The notes under the pieces: model-generated | The model's input: the letters and a program-made list of their open reading frames with translations, nothing else | Databases searched by the model: none | What the model was told of the DNA's origin: nothing | Source of the DNA: Rhodobacter sp. | GTDB lineage: Bacteria; Pseudomonadota; Alphaproteobacteria; Rhodobacterales; Rhodobacteraceae | Assembly: GCA_013824055.1 (NCBI GenBank) | Contig: PNNE01000230.1 | Span: 1-34,943, forward strand | Direction: 5' to 3' | DNA: 34,943 nucleotides | Program-made: the position numbers and the translations under genes | Shown here: piece by piece, positions 17,196-25,518 of the stretch | Layout of the letters: each line of letters starts with the position of its first letter | How positions within the stretch are numbered: position 1 is the stretch's first letter

Positions 17196-18514
17196 CAGGC
17201 TTCGGTCCGCAACGCGGCGGCATAGGCGGCGACGGCGCGGCCCTGGTCCAGGCCGGCCTCGTTGCCAAAGCGGTAGTGGATGCCGCCGTAAAGCCTTGAC
17301 AGCGCGGCCTCTTCCGCCGCTGCGGTGAAGGAGGGGAAACTGCGGGGCGCGAACCCCTCGGCGACATGCGTCGCGTCGTCGAAGGCGAAATTCTCGCCAA
17401 GACTGAAGGTCAGCACCGCCGCGGCCGCACCGGACTGGGTGGAATGCCCCGAGGTGTATTCCGGGTGCGGCGGGGTGATCAGCAGCGGCTCCCAGGCCGG
17501 GTCGATGTGGCGCTTGATGTAGGTGACGGGGCGCAGAAGGTTGTATTTGAACTTCGTCGACCAGCAGGAGATGAACGCATCCGCCTGCGCCACGCCCAGC
17601 TTGGCGAGCGTCGCCGAGATGACCTCGACCGGCAGCGCGTCGCGATCGGCGATCTGCAGCACGATGTCGATCCAGTGGCCGGCTGGCGTCGAGGTCAGCA
17701 TCGGGTCGTCGGACCAGAAGCGGGCGATCAGTTTCTGCTCGTCGGTCAGGGCGGTGAAGGTGTCGCGGACCTCCAGCGCGGCGGCGTGGAAGTCCGATCC
17801 CGGCGTCTCGTCATAGGCGGGATGCGGGGGGGCGTCGCAGGCGTCGGCAGAGGGCAGGGCAAAGGGCCGGTTCTGCGCCCATTGCGGCAGCAGCGGGGCC
17901 TGCTGCAACCGGATCAGGCTGGTCGGCACCCAGTCCTGCGGCCGCGTGCCGGGGGTGTAGTCCATCGGGAAGCCCATGTTCTCGATCACCGCGCCGCCGT
18001 CGGTGGCGGCCCAGGCGAGGATGTGCTGCGCCACGGCCTGACCGGCGGCCACGCTGCGGGCCACCGCATCCCCGGTGATGCCGTCGCTGGCCGTCTCGCC
18101 CATCTTGCGCGCCATCGCCGTCATCGCGCGCTGGCCCGTGGGGCCGGTGTTGGCGAAGAGGCTGGCCACGACAGCGGCAAGGGCGGCGTGCAGGACGCAA
18201 GGCTCGTCATGCTGACCCGCCGCGCGCGGGGGAAGGGGTGAAAGGTCGGTCAGCTGACCGGCCAGGCTGCGCAGGGCAGGGTTGCCGGTCGCCAGCGCCT
18301 CATGCGCAGTGATGCCGATATAGGCGAAGGCGCGGGCGGCCACCGGGGGCGAATAGGTCGCGGTATGGCGCACCAGTTCCAGGATCAGCTTGTGCCACAT
18401 CAGCAGCACCTCGCGCGAGACTTCGGCGCGGTTGGCAGCCAGGGCGGGCTGCAAGCCAAGCGCAAAAGGCGCGGCAATGGTGAACCCAAGCACCTGGCGG
18501 CGATGAAATGGCAT
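17195..18514 (-). CDS. Vanadium-dependent haloperoxidase-like (PAP2 superfamily) protein
   Basis: 439 residues from ATG 18514 (GGAGGAG upstream; an in-frame start at 18547 lacks one). The N-terminus looks like a Tat signal: HRRQVLGF, a hydrophobic stretch, then cleavage after ALA near 26, so it is probably exported folded. The vanadate/phosphate pocket is complete: K321 and R328 (K-x6-RP), S355-G-H357 and R407 with H413 (SR-x5-H). Haloperoxidases use hydrogen peroxide to oxidise halides; the same fold also makes acid phosphatases, and halide oxidation cannot be proven by sequence. It lies between the FAD oxidase-like gene (72 bases upstream) and the coupled CRTAC1-type gene, so an oxidase supplying peroxide is a tempting idea, but the two would be on different sides of the membrane. 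Confidence 0.9.
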   Translation of the reverse strand: MPFHRRQVLGFTIAAPFALGLQPALAANRAEVSREVLLMWHKLILELVRHTATYSPPVAARAFAYIGITAHEALATGNPALRSLAGQLTDLSPLPPRAAGQHDEPCVLHAALAAVVASLFANTGPTGQRAMTAMARKMGETASDGITGDAVARSVAAGQAVAQHILAWAATDGGAVIENMGFPMDYTPGTRPQDWVPTSLIRLQQAPLLPQWAQNRPFALPSADACDAPPHPAYDETPGSDFHAAALEVRDTFTALTDEQKLIARFWSDDPMLTSTPAGHWIDIVLQIADRDALPVEVISATLAKLGVAQADAFISCWSTKFKYNLLRPVTYIKRHIDPAWEPLLITPPHPEYTSGHSTQSGAAAAVLTFSLGENFAFDDATHVAEGFAPRSFPSFTAAAEEAALSRLYGGIHYRFGNEAGLDQGRAVAAYAAALRTEA

Positions 18515-18586
18515 GGCGTTCTCCTCCGATGGCTGTGTTTCTGTCACGCGACAAAGGGTGAGGCAAATCCTTTCCGCCCGGTCCGA

Positions 18587-19960
18587 TCAATGCCGCCCGG
18601 ACAGCCAGTTGCCCAGGGCTGCAAGCTTCGACGGTCCCGCGCCGGGCCGGTCCTCGCGCCGGTCGGCGGCGTTCAGAAGCGCGTACATGCCGTGGACGCC
18701 CAGCCAGCGGAAAGGCTCCGGCTCCCAGTCCCGCACGCGGCGGTTGACCCAGGGCAGGTGGACCAGGTCGGTGTCACGGGCGAGTGTCAGGTCGGCCAGC
18801 GTCCGGCCCGCAAGGTTCGAGGTGGACACGCCCACTCCGACATATCCCCCCGCCCAGCCCAGCCCCGTCACCGGGTCCAGCCCCACGGTCGCGCACCAGT
18901 CGCGCGGAACGCCCAGGACGCCGCACCAGGCATGGTCGATCTTCGCGCTGCGGGCCGCCGGGAAATGCCGGTGCAGGATTGCCGTCAGTCGCCGGATCGT
19001 CTCGGGGTCGGGCGCGCCGTTGATGTCGAGGCTGGAGCCATAGCGGTACGGCACCCCCCGCGCGCCCACCGTGATCCGGCCTTCGCGCGTGCGCTGGCAA
19101 TAGCAATAGGCGTTGGCGAAATCGCCCAGGATTTCATGGCCTTGCCAGCCGATCCTGTCCCAGATCGCCTGCGGCAAAGGCTCGGTCGCGATCTGGGCCG
19201 AGTTCATCGGCAGCCACTCGCGCTTGCGGCCCGGCAGGTCTGCGGTGAAGCCTTCGGTGCAGCGCAGGATGACCGGGGCCTGCACCGTGCCGTGGTCGGT
19301 GCTCACCACCCCCGGCTCGTAGCCCGTGACCGTGGTGCCCTCGACGATCCGCACGCCCAGGCGTTCGACCGTCCGCGCCAACCCGCGCACCAGCTTGGCC
19401 GGCTGGATGCGCGCCACGTTCGTCACCACCATCGCCCCCAGGGCTCCGGGGATGCGGATGCGGTCCGACAGGTCGCGGGCGCTCATCTCGAAGACCCGGC
19501 CGTCTTCGCCCCAGTGCCGCCGATGCGCGATCTCGGCTTGCATCCGCCCGACCTGCGCGGGCTTCGTCGCCACCAACAGCTCGTCGGTGCGCTGGATGTC
19601 GGCGTCGATCCCTTCCGCCCCGGCGACGCGGATCACCTCGTCCACGGTGCCGTTCATCGCCTCGACCATCGCCCGGACGCCGTGTTCGGTCGAGGTTTCC
19701 AGATACCGCGCGTGGTTCCAGGCGAAGCCGCCCGTGAGCCAGCCGCCGTTGCGACCCGAGGCCCCGAACCCCGCAAAGTCCTTTTCGATCACCAGGACAT
19801 CCAGCGATGGCATTGCCTGCTTCAGGTAGTAGGCGGTCCAAAGGCCGGTGTAGCCCGCCCCGATGATCGCCACATCCGCGGTCCGGTCGCCGGCCAGGGC
19901 CGCGCGGCGGTAGGGCAGCCCGATGTCGGCATACCAGAACGAGACGTCTCCGATCCGCAT
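18587..19960 (-). CDS. FAD-dependent amine/amino-acid oxidoreductase (DAO/PuuB-like)
   Basis: 457 residues from ATG 19960, preceded by AGGGGG; the ORF extends upstream to 20125, but that part overlaps the divergent gene region and has no ribosome site. The FAD-binding Rossmann motif is IIGAGYTG at 32-39, followed by FGASGRNGGW, a pattern of the gamma-glutamylputrescine oxidase group, and a C-terminal FAD contact region GLGWAGGYVGVGVSTSNLAG. Members oxidise secondary amines or amino acids, giving an imine and, in oxidases, hydrogen peroxide. There is no signal peptide, so it is cytoplasmic. It is the first gene of the minus-strand unit with the haloperoxidase-like and CRTAC1-type genes, and divergent from the DMFase-like gene. 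The substrate is not known. Confidence 0.9.
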   Translation of the reverse strand: MRIGDVSFWYADIGLPYRRAALAGDRTADVAIIGAGYTGLWTAYYLKQAMPSLDVLVIEKDFAGFGASGRNGGWLTGGFAWNHARYLETSTEHGVRAMVEAMNGTVDEVIRVAGAEGIDADIQRTDELLVATKPAQVGRMQAEIAHRRHWGEDGRVFEMSARDLSDRIRIPGALGAMVVTNVARIQPAKLVRGLARTVERLGVRIVEGTTVTGYEPGVVSTDHGTVQAPVILRCTEGFTADLPGRKREWLPMNSAQIATEPLPQAIWDRIGWQGHEILGDFANAYCYCQRTREGRITVGARGVPYRYGSSLDINGAPDPETIRRLTAILHRHFPAARSAKIDHAWCGVLGVPRDWCATVGLDPVTGLGWAGGYVGVGVSTSNLAGRTLADLTLARDTDLVHLPWVNRRVRDWEPEPFRWLGVHGMYALLNAADRREDRPGAGPSKLAALGNWLSGRH

Positions 19961-20075
19961 GGGTCCCCCTGTCTTCCGGTCAAGGGGCCACAGGCCTGCC
20001 TGCTTTTCAAGGCCGAATGGCCGTTGCCTTCGCCGCTTTGCCCACCGATGCTGCGCGAAAACCACGCGAGGCATC

Positions 20076-21653
20076 ATGCAGGGCTTCTTCGTTCCCGGCC
20101 CCGGTGACGACGGCGATCCGGTCACCGGGCACTATTACGAGGTGGCGTCGGGCGACCCCGCGCGGCCGCAGGTCTGGGGCTATACCGCGGCGCTGTCCTG
20201 TCGGCCGGGCGAGACTCTGCGCCTGCACGCCATGTCCAGCGCGGCCGAGGCGCGTCTGACCATCGCCCGTGACGGGCTGACCCCCTTCGCCGTGGTGCAG
20301 ACGACCATCCCCACCCGCTTTGCCCTTACCCCCGCCGATTGTTCGGTCAAGGGCTGCGGCTGGCCGGTGGCGTTCGAGACCAGGGTCCCCGACCATTGGC
20401 CCTCCGGCGTCTACGTGGTGACGCTGGAAATCGCGGGCCACACCTCGCAGACGATGTTCGTCCTGAGGCCTGCCCAGCCCACCGCAAGGCTGGCGCTGAT
20501 CCTGACCACCGGCACCTGGTGCGCCTACAACGACTGGGGCGGGTCGAACCACTATCAGGGTCTGACCGGCCCGACGGGCAGCGACTTTGCGCCCGAGGTC
20601 AGCCTCAGGCGCCCCTGGGCCAGGGGCTTCGTCCGCTGGCCCGAGGGTGCTCCGCGCATCCCCTACGCCTCGCCGCTGCTGACCCGGCCGCGCTATCCGC
20701 ACATGGACCATGCCCGGGCCAACGGCATCTCGAAGAAATACGCCTCGTCCGGCTGGGCGGCCTTTGAACGGCCCTTCGCGCTGTGGGCAGAGCAGGAGGG
20801 CATCGCGCTGGACTATGTCACCCAACATGACCTCCACGCCGACCCCCGCCTGCTGGACGGCTACCCCCGCGCGGTGATCGTCGGCCATGACGAATACTGG
20901 ACCTGGGAAATGCGCGACCACCTTGACGCCTGGGTGGATCGGGGCGGCCAGCTGGCCCGGTTCGCCGGCAATTTCTTCTGGCAGACGCGGCTTTCGCCCG
21001 ACCTTGCCACGCAGACCTGCTACAAGTCCCGTGCCCTGGCCGAGGACCCGCTCGCCGCCACCGACCGGATCACCAGCTACTGGGACAACCCCCGGACCCG
21101 CCGCCCCGCTGTCGCCTCGCTGGGGCTGACCGGCAGCATGGGCGTCTATGCCGGGTGGAGCCGCTGTGCCGCCCACGGCGCGGGCGGCTTCACCCTGTAC
21201 CGCCCGGACCATTGGTCGATGGCGGGCACGGGGCTTGGCTACGGCGACGTGCTTGGCGCCGCCTCGAAGGTCTTCGGCTACGAGGTCGACGGCATCGACC
21301 ACGAAATCCGCAAGGGCCTGCCGTTCCCCGCCGAGGGCACCGGGCTGGACGGCGCGCTGACCATCATCGCCCTTTCGCCCGCCACCACGCTTGCCCATCA
21401 CACCGGCACGCATGACATGGACTGCTTCATCGGCACCCTTGACGCCGAGGACCTGGCGCAGACCGTCTACGGCGCGGTCACGCCCGAGACTCTGGGCCTT
21501 GCCAGCCGCGGCAACGGCTGCATGGCGGACTACCGGCGCGGCCGGGGGGCGGTGTTCAACGCCGGCAGCTGCGAATGGGTGGCGGGCCTGATCGCCCGGG
21601 AACGCCCGGTGGAGGTGGTGACGCGGAACATCTTGCTTGGCAGCTGGGGCTGA
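20076..21653 (+). CDS. N,N-dimethylformamidase large-subunit-like protein
   Basis: 525 residues from ATG 20076 (GCGAGG upstream; the in-frame extension to 19923 overlaps the divergent oxidase gene). The part from about 150 on resembles the C-terminal domain of the dimethylformamidase beta (large) subunit: TTGTWCAYNDWGGSNHY, the motif HDEYW at 271-275, DRGGQLARFAGN, and late AGSCEWV. The characterised Paracoccus enzyme has mononuclear iron held by two Tyr and one carboxylate; E273 and Y274 are reasonable ligands here, but I cannot align the site fully. The protein is much shorter than the roughly 760-residue known subunit, and no small subunit is seen, so another amide or a different reaction is likely. 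Divergent from the FAD oxidase gene over 115 bases, which suggests shared control. Confidence 0.82.
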   Translation: MQGFFVPGPGDDGDPVTGHYYEVASGDPARPQVWGYTAALSCRPGETLRLHAMSSAAEARLTIARDGLTPFAVVQTTIPTRFALTPADCSVKGCGWPVAFETRVPDHWPSGVYVVTLEIAGHTSQTMFVLRPAQPTARLALILTTGTWCAYNDWGGSNHYQGLTGPTGSDFAPEVSLRRPWARGFVRWPEGAPRIPYASPLLTRPRYPHMDHARANGISKKYASSGWAAFERPFALWAEQEGIALDYVTQHDLHADPRLLDGYPRAVIVGHDEYWTWEMRDHLDAWVDRGGQLARFAGNFFWQTRLSPDLATQTCYKSRALAEDPLAATDRITSYWDNPRTRRPAVASLGLTGSMGVYAGWSRCAAHGAGGFTLYRPDHWSMAGTGLGYGDVLGAASKVFGYEVDGIDHEIRKGLPFPAEGTGLDGALTIIALSPATTLAHHTGTHDMDCFIGTLDAEDLAQTVYGAVTPETLGLASRGNGCMADYRRGRGAVFNAGSCEWVAGLIARERPVEVVTRNILLGSWG

Positions 21654-21697
21654 GCAACCCCTTCCCCTGCGCGCGACCTTCGGCTAGGCCTTGCGCC

Positions 21698-22312
21698 ATG
21701 TTGAGCCTGTCAAACCTTGCGGTGGCCCGGGGCGGCGTCACGGTCCTGCGCGGCCTGACGCTGGCCGTCCTCCCTGGCCAGGCGCTGATCCTGCGCGGGC
21801 CGAACGGGTCGGGCAAGACCACGCTTCTGCGCACTCTGGCGGGGCTTCAGCCGCCCGCCGAAGGGACCTGCGACCTTCCCGCCGACAGCGTCGCCTATGC
21901 CGCCCATGCCGACGGGCTGAAATCGACCCTGACGGTGGCAGAAAACCTGAGCTTCTGGTCGCGTATCTATGGCGGTCCCGCCATCGACCGGGCAGTCGGC
22001 GCGCTGAACCTGACCCAGCTTGCCCGCCGCCGCGCAGGGGAACTCTCTGCCGGCCAGAAGCGCCGCCTGGGTCTTGCGCGCCTGCTGGTGACGGGGCGCC
22101 CGGCCTGGTTGCTGGACGAGCCGACAGTCAGCCTCGACGCGGCCTCGGTCGCGCTCTTCGCCGCCGTGGTCCGTGACCACCTTGGCGCGGGAGGGCTTGC
22201 CGTCATCGCCACCCATGTCGACCTGGGCCTGCCCGAGGCGACGATCCTCGACCTCGACCCCTATCGCGCCAGGGTGATCCAGAGCACCGGTTTCGACGAG
22301 GCTTTCGCATGA
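21698..22312 (+). CDS. ccmA: Heme exporter ATP-binding protein CcmA
   Basis: 204 residues, the normal short size of CcmA. Walker A GPNGSGKTT lies near 36-44, the signature is LSAGQKRRLGLARL and Walker B is WLLDEPTVSLD. With CcmB and CcmC it forms the CcmABCD complex, in which ATP hydrolysis releases holo-CcmE from the heme-handling complex for cytochrome c maturation. The ATG at 21698 begins the protein-like sequence; the upstream in-frame extension overlaps the DMFase-like gene. The stop overlaps the ccmB start (ATGA). First gene of the ccmABCDG cluster (hel genes of Rhodobacter). Confidence 0.95.
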   Translation: MLSLSNLAVARGGVTVLRGLTLAVLPGQALILRGPNGSGKTTLLRTLAGLQPPAEGTCDLPADSVAYAAHADGLKSTLTVAENLSFWSRIYGGPAIDRAVGALNLTQLARRRAGELSAGQKRRLGLARLLVTGRPAWLLDEPTVSLDAASVALFAAVVRDHLGAGGLAVIATHVDLGLPEATILDLDPYRARVIQSTGFDEAFA

Positions 22313-22965
22313 AGGCGCTGCTGTTGCGCGACCTGGCGCTGGCTTTCCGGTCGGGAGGCGGCTTCGGTCTGGGGCTTGCCTTCTTCTTCCTGCTCTCGGT
22401 CCTTGTCCCGCTGGGCGTCGGTCCCGAAGGCGGCACACTGGGTCGCATCGCCCCCGGCATCCTCTGGGTCGGGGCGCTGCTGGCCTGCCTTCTGTCGCTG
22501 GACCGCATCTTCGCCCTGGACTTCGAGGACGGATCGCTTGACCTTCTGGCCACTGCCCCGATCCCGCTGGAGGCTGTCGTCGCCATCAAGGCGCTGGCGC
22601 ATTGGCTGGTCACCGGGCTGCCGCTGACCCTGATCGCGCCGGGGTTGGGCGTCTTCCTGAACCTGCCGCCGGGCGGCCATCAGTGGCTGGTTCTCAGCCT
22701 CTTGCTTGGCACCCCCGCGCTGTCGGTGATCGGAGCCTTCGGTGCCGCACTTACCGTCGGCCTGCGGCGCGGGGGGCTCCTGCTCAGCCTTCTCGTCCTG
22801 CCGCTCTATGTGCCGACCCTGATCTTCGGCGGCGAGGTCGTGCGCCGCGGGGCCGAAGGCATGGCGCTGGGCACGCCCCTTGCGCTGCTGGCAGCGATCA
22901 GTCTTGGTGCGGCGGCACTGCTGCCCTTTGCGGCCGCAAGCGCCATCCGCGTCAATTTGCGCTGA
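22309..22965 (+). CDS. ccmB: Heme exporter membrane protein CcmB
   Basis: 218 residues with six hydrophobic segments and few charged residues, the CcmB pattern. It begins MKALLLRDLALAFRSGGG and holds the family segments FALDFEDGSLDLL and LGTPALSVIGAFGAALTVG. It is the inner-membrane partner of CcmA. Its ATG lies within the last codons of ccmA, so the two are coupled; ccmC follows after 56 bases. Confidence 0.95.
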   Translation: MKALLLRDLALAFRSGGGFGLGLAFFFLLSVLVPLGVGPEGGTLGRIAPGILWVGALLACLLSLDRIFALDFEDGSLDLLATAPIPLEAVVAIKALAHWLVTGLPLTLIAPGLGVFLNLPPGGHQWLVLSLLLGTPALSVIGAFGAALTVGLRRGGLLLSLLVLPLYVPTLIFGGEVVRRGAEGMALGTPLALLAAISLGAAALLPFAAASAIRVNLR

Positions 22966-23021
22966 ACCTCTCGCGCGATGGTGTGTTGAGCGGAAACCTC
23001 GGACAGGATAGTCAACGGCCC

Positions 23022-23750
23022 ATGTCGATCTGGCAATATGCAAACCCGAAGAAGTTCATGGTTCTGTCGACCGGGGTCTTGCCCTGGGCGGCGGGGCTGA
23101 CGGTCATTCTGCTGGTTGTGGGGCTGGTCTGGGGCTTCTTCTTCACGCCGGACGACTACAAGCAGGGCTCGACCGTCAAGATCATCTACCTGCATGTGCC
23201 GTCCGCGATGATGGCGATCAATACCTGGGTGATGATGCTGGCGACCTCGCTGATCTGGATCGTGCGCCGCCACCATGTCAGCGCCCTGGCCGCCAAGGCA
23301 GCTGCTCCGGTCGGACTGACCTTCACGCTGATCGCGCTGGCCACCGGCGCGCTCTGGGGCCAGCCGATGTGGGGGACCTGGTGGGCCTGGGACCCGCGGC
23401 TGACCTCGTTCCTGATCCTGACGCTGTTCTATTTCGGCTACATGGCGCTGTGGGCCGCGATCGAGGACCCGGACACGGCGGCCGACCTGACCTCGATCCT
23501 GTGCCTTGTGGGGTCGGTCTTCGCGCTCTTGTCGCGCTATGCGGTGAACTTCTGGAACCAGGGGCTGCACCAGGGCGCGACGCTGTCGCTGGACAAGGAA
23601 GAGAACATCTCGGACGTGTTCTGGGTGCCGCTGCTGGTCTGCATCGCGGGGTTCGTGCTGCTGTTCGTGACGATGGTGCTGCTGCGGACCCGGACGGAAA
23701 TCCGGGCGCGGCGGCTGAAGGCGCTTCTGGCGCGGGAGAGGGTGGCGTGA
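23022..23750 (+). CDS. ccmC: Heme-handling protein CcmC
   Basis: 242 residues with six membrane segments. The Trp-rich periplasmic signature WGTWWAWDPRLTS starts at residue 117, and the conserved His pair is in the first periplasmic loop (IIYLHVPSA) and near NFWNQGLHQG. CcmC binds heme and loads it on the chaperone CcmE. The start at 23022 lacks a strong Shine-Dalgarno, but the protein begins there (SIWQYANPKKF). The frame opens further upstream within ccmB, which is not coding. The stop overlaps the ccmD start (TGATG). Confidence 0.95.
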   Translation: MSIWQYANPKKFMVLSTGVLPWAAGLTVILLVVGLVWGFFFTPDDYKQGSTVKIIYLHVPSAMMAINTWVMMLATSLIWIVRRHHVSALAAKAAAPVGLTFTLIALATGALWGQPMWGTWWAWDPRLTSFLILTLFYFGYMALWAAIEDPDTAADLTSILCLVGSVFALLSRYAVNFWNQGLHQGATLSLDKEENISDVFWVPLLVCIAGFVLLFVTMVLLRTRTEIRARRLKALLARERVA

Positions 23751-23908
23751 TGCCGGACCTGGGGAAATACGCGGTCGCGGTGCTGGGGTCCTATGCGGCC
23801 ACGGCGGTGCTGATCGCCGCACTGGTGGGGCTGACACTGTGGCAGTCGGCCCGGACGCGCCGCGCGCTGGCCGAGGTCGAGGCGCGGCAGGGGAAATCCG
23901 ATGGCTAG
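23750..23908 (+). CDS. ccmD: Small heme-exporter subunit CcmD
   Basis: 52 residues: MPDLGKYAVAVLGSYAAT starts the single membrane helix, followed by a basic tail (WQSARTRRALAEVEAR). This size, topology and place after ccmC are diagnostic of CcmD, which helps release CcmE from CcmABC. It overlaps ccmC by one base and ccmG by eight bases. Confidence 0.92.
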   Translation: MPDLGKYAVAVLGSYAATAVLIAALVGLTLWQSARTRRALAEVEARQGKSDG

Positions 23909-24440
23909 ATGGCTGATGGTGCTGCCCCCGGTCCTGTTCGCGGGGCTGGCGGGGCTGTTCTACGCGGGGATGTACCGCGACAATCCGGGCCAGCTGCAGT
24001 CGGTCTTCGTGGGCCGCGCCGCTCCGGTGCTGCCGACGACTGCGCTGCCGGGCATCACCGGCCTGACCGACGCCGACCTGCGGACGGGCGAGGTGACGGT
24101 GGTCAACTTCTGGGCCACCTGGTGCCCGCCCTGCCGGGTCGAACATCCGGTGCTCTTGCAGATGGCAGCGGACGGCGTGCGGGTCGCGGGTGTCAACATC
24201 ATGGATGACGACGCGAAGGCTGTCGCCTACCTGGCCGAGGAGGGGAACCCCTTCATCGGCGTGGCGACCGATCCGAACGGGCGCAACCGGGTGGAATGGG
24301 GCGTCACCGCGCCGCCCGAGACCTTCATCGTCGGGGGCGACGGGACCGTGCTTTTCCGCTTTGTCGGGCCGTTGATCGGGACCGATTACGAAACCCGTTT
24401 CGTGCCGGAACTGGAGAAGGCGCTGGCTGCAGAAGGGTAG
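23901..24440 (+). CDS. ccmG: Thiol:disulfide interchange protein CcmG/DsbE (HelX)
   Basis: 179 residues with an N-terminal membrane anchor (about 4-22) and a periplasmic thioredoxin domain. The active site is WCPPC, C75 and C78, and the later GVTAPPETFIV contains the cis-Pro and the acidic-pocket region typical of CcmG. It keeps apocytochrome c or CcmH thiols reduced before heme attachment. The start overlaps the end of ccmD. The remaining maturation genes (ccmE, ccmF, ccmH) are not in the window; in Rhodobacter they are at another locus. Confidence 0.95.
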   Translation: MARWLMVLPPVLFAGLAGLFYAGMYRDNPGQLQSVFVGRAAPVLPTTALPGITGLTDADLRTGEVTVVNFWATWCPPCRVEHPVLLQMAADGVRVAGVNIMDDDAKAVAYLAEEGNPFIGVATDPNGRNRVEWGVTAPPETFIVGGDGTVLFRFVGPLIGTDYETRFVPELEKALAAEG

Positions 24441-24525
24441 ATGTCCACGGCCGACATTTCCCGAGACGCCCCTGATTTCAGTGTGATGCTGGCAGACGTT
24501 CAGGATTTCGCAACCGGCGCCGGAC

Positions 24526-24564
24526 GGTGGGCCAACCCGCGCGAAGGGCGCGGAACGGCCCACC
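24526..24564. repeat. REP-like nested palindrome after ccmG
   Basis: Outer arms GGTGGGCC (24526-24533) and GGCCCACC (24557-24564) enclose inner arms CCGCGC (24537-24542) and GCGCGG (24548-24553) with loop GAAGG. On the minus strand it begins GTAGGGTGGGCC, a sequence type common to dispersed palindromic elements. It sits 85 bases after ccmG, exactly up to the stop codon of the convergent regulator gene. It may end transcription in one or both directions, but there is no T run. Confidence 0.6.
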
Positions 24565-25365
24565 CTACGCCCGCGCCACAGCCCGCGCCACAGCCCGCGA
24601 CAGGGGCGCCTGCGCCGCCACCACCCGGCGCTGCGACACCACGTCTTCCGGCCTGCGCCGGGCCACGGGAAGCATCGCGATCCCCTCGAACTCGGCATAG
24701 TCGCCGCGTTTCAGCCACTGCGGCATGGTCCGCACCAGCACCGCATCGCCGCTGAGATAGAGCTGGCCGCTGGCAAGCTCGCCCGCAATCGTTGCCCGTC
24801 CCAACAGGATGCCGAGCAACGAGACCCGGTTGGTCTCGACGTAGAGGTCGATGTCGAAACCGGGGATCGAGGTGCAGATCTCGGGCTCGGCCCCCGGCTG
24901 CAGGACCGCCCAGTAGGTCGTGTAGTCAAGGTCCGGGTCGGCGAAGCGGAACTGCATCACCAGACGGCGGCGGGGCAGGGCGTCGGTCACGAACTGCCGA
25001 CGCATGGTCCACATGAGGTTCGACACCGTGGCAGTGCACAGCGCCACTTCGGCCTCGATGAAGCACTGCGCCCATTGCGCCAGCGCGTTCAGTGCCGGTT
25101 CCAGTGCGACCGCAGCCTCGGTCCGCAGATAGTCGACCGCCCCGGTCGCGGGATCGGTGATGCGCTCGACCAGGCCCATCTCCTCGAGGTCCTTCAGCCG
25201 CCGCGACAGCAGCGCGGGCGAGATGCTGCCCACCTCGCGCCGCAGGTCGTTGAACCGGGTCGCCCCGGCCCAGAGACCCACCAGGATCGGGATCGTCCAG
25301 CGCGGTTCGAGCATTTCGCAGGCGCGCGTGATGGGGCAGATCATTCCGTAGGGTTTCCGGGGCAT
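24565..25365 (-). CDS. HxlR-family winged-helix transcriptional regulator
   Basis: 266 residues from ATG 25365 with GGAGG upstream. Residues 5-100 form the HxlR/MarR-like winged helix: CPITRACEMLEPRWTIPIL, then the recognition region GSISPALLSRRLKDLEEMG and the wing around YLRTEAAVAL. The C-terminal 150 residues are an extra domain, seen in a subgroup of long HxlR regulators, which may bind a ligand. HxlR proteins usually control an adjacent gene, often divergent; here the divergent neighbour is only a small hypothetical ORF. The C-terminus is a low-complexity AVAR repeat encoded by a 12-base tandem repeat, and the stop codon lies beside the REP-like palindrome, so the original end may have been changed by repeat DNA. 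Confidence 0.9.
   Translation of the reverse strand: MPRKPYGMICPITRACEMLEPRWTIPILVGLWAGATRFNDLRREVGSISPALLSRRLKDLEEMGLVERITDPATGAVDYLRTEAAVALEPALNALAQWAQCFIEAEVALCTATVSNLMWTMRRQFVTDALPRRRLVMQFRFADPDLDYTTYWAVLQPGAEPEICTSIPGFDIDLYVETNRVSLLGILLGRATIAGELASGQLYLSGDAVLVRTMPQWLKRGDYAEFEGIAMLPVARRRPEDVVSQRRVVAAQAPLSRAVARAVARA
24571..24603. repeat. 12-base tandem repeat in the regulator 3' end
   Basis: The unit CCGCGCCACAGC is present twice (24571-24594) with a partial third copy (to about 24603). It is in frame in the HxlR gene on the minus strand and encodes the repeated AVAR tail. Copy number could vary without shifting the frame. Confidence 0.6.
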
Positions 25366-25518
25366 GACGAGCCTCCTGCTGGATGGGTCCAGACTACGCC
25401 CTGCGGGCGGTCCGGGCCAGTTCAGGAAGTGTAGCAGAAGCGCTTCACGTCCAGCACTCAACCTTTGGCCGGGGCCGGGGCGATGCTGACGGGACAGAAC
25501 CCCTTGATGGAGACCGCC

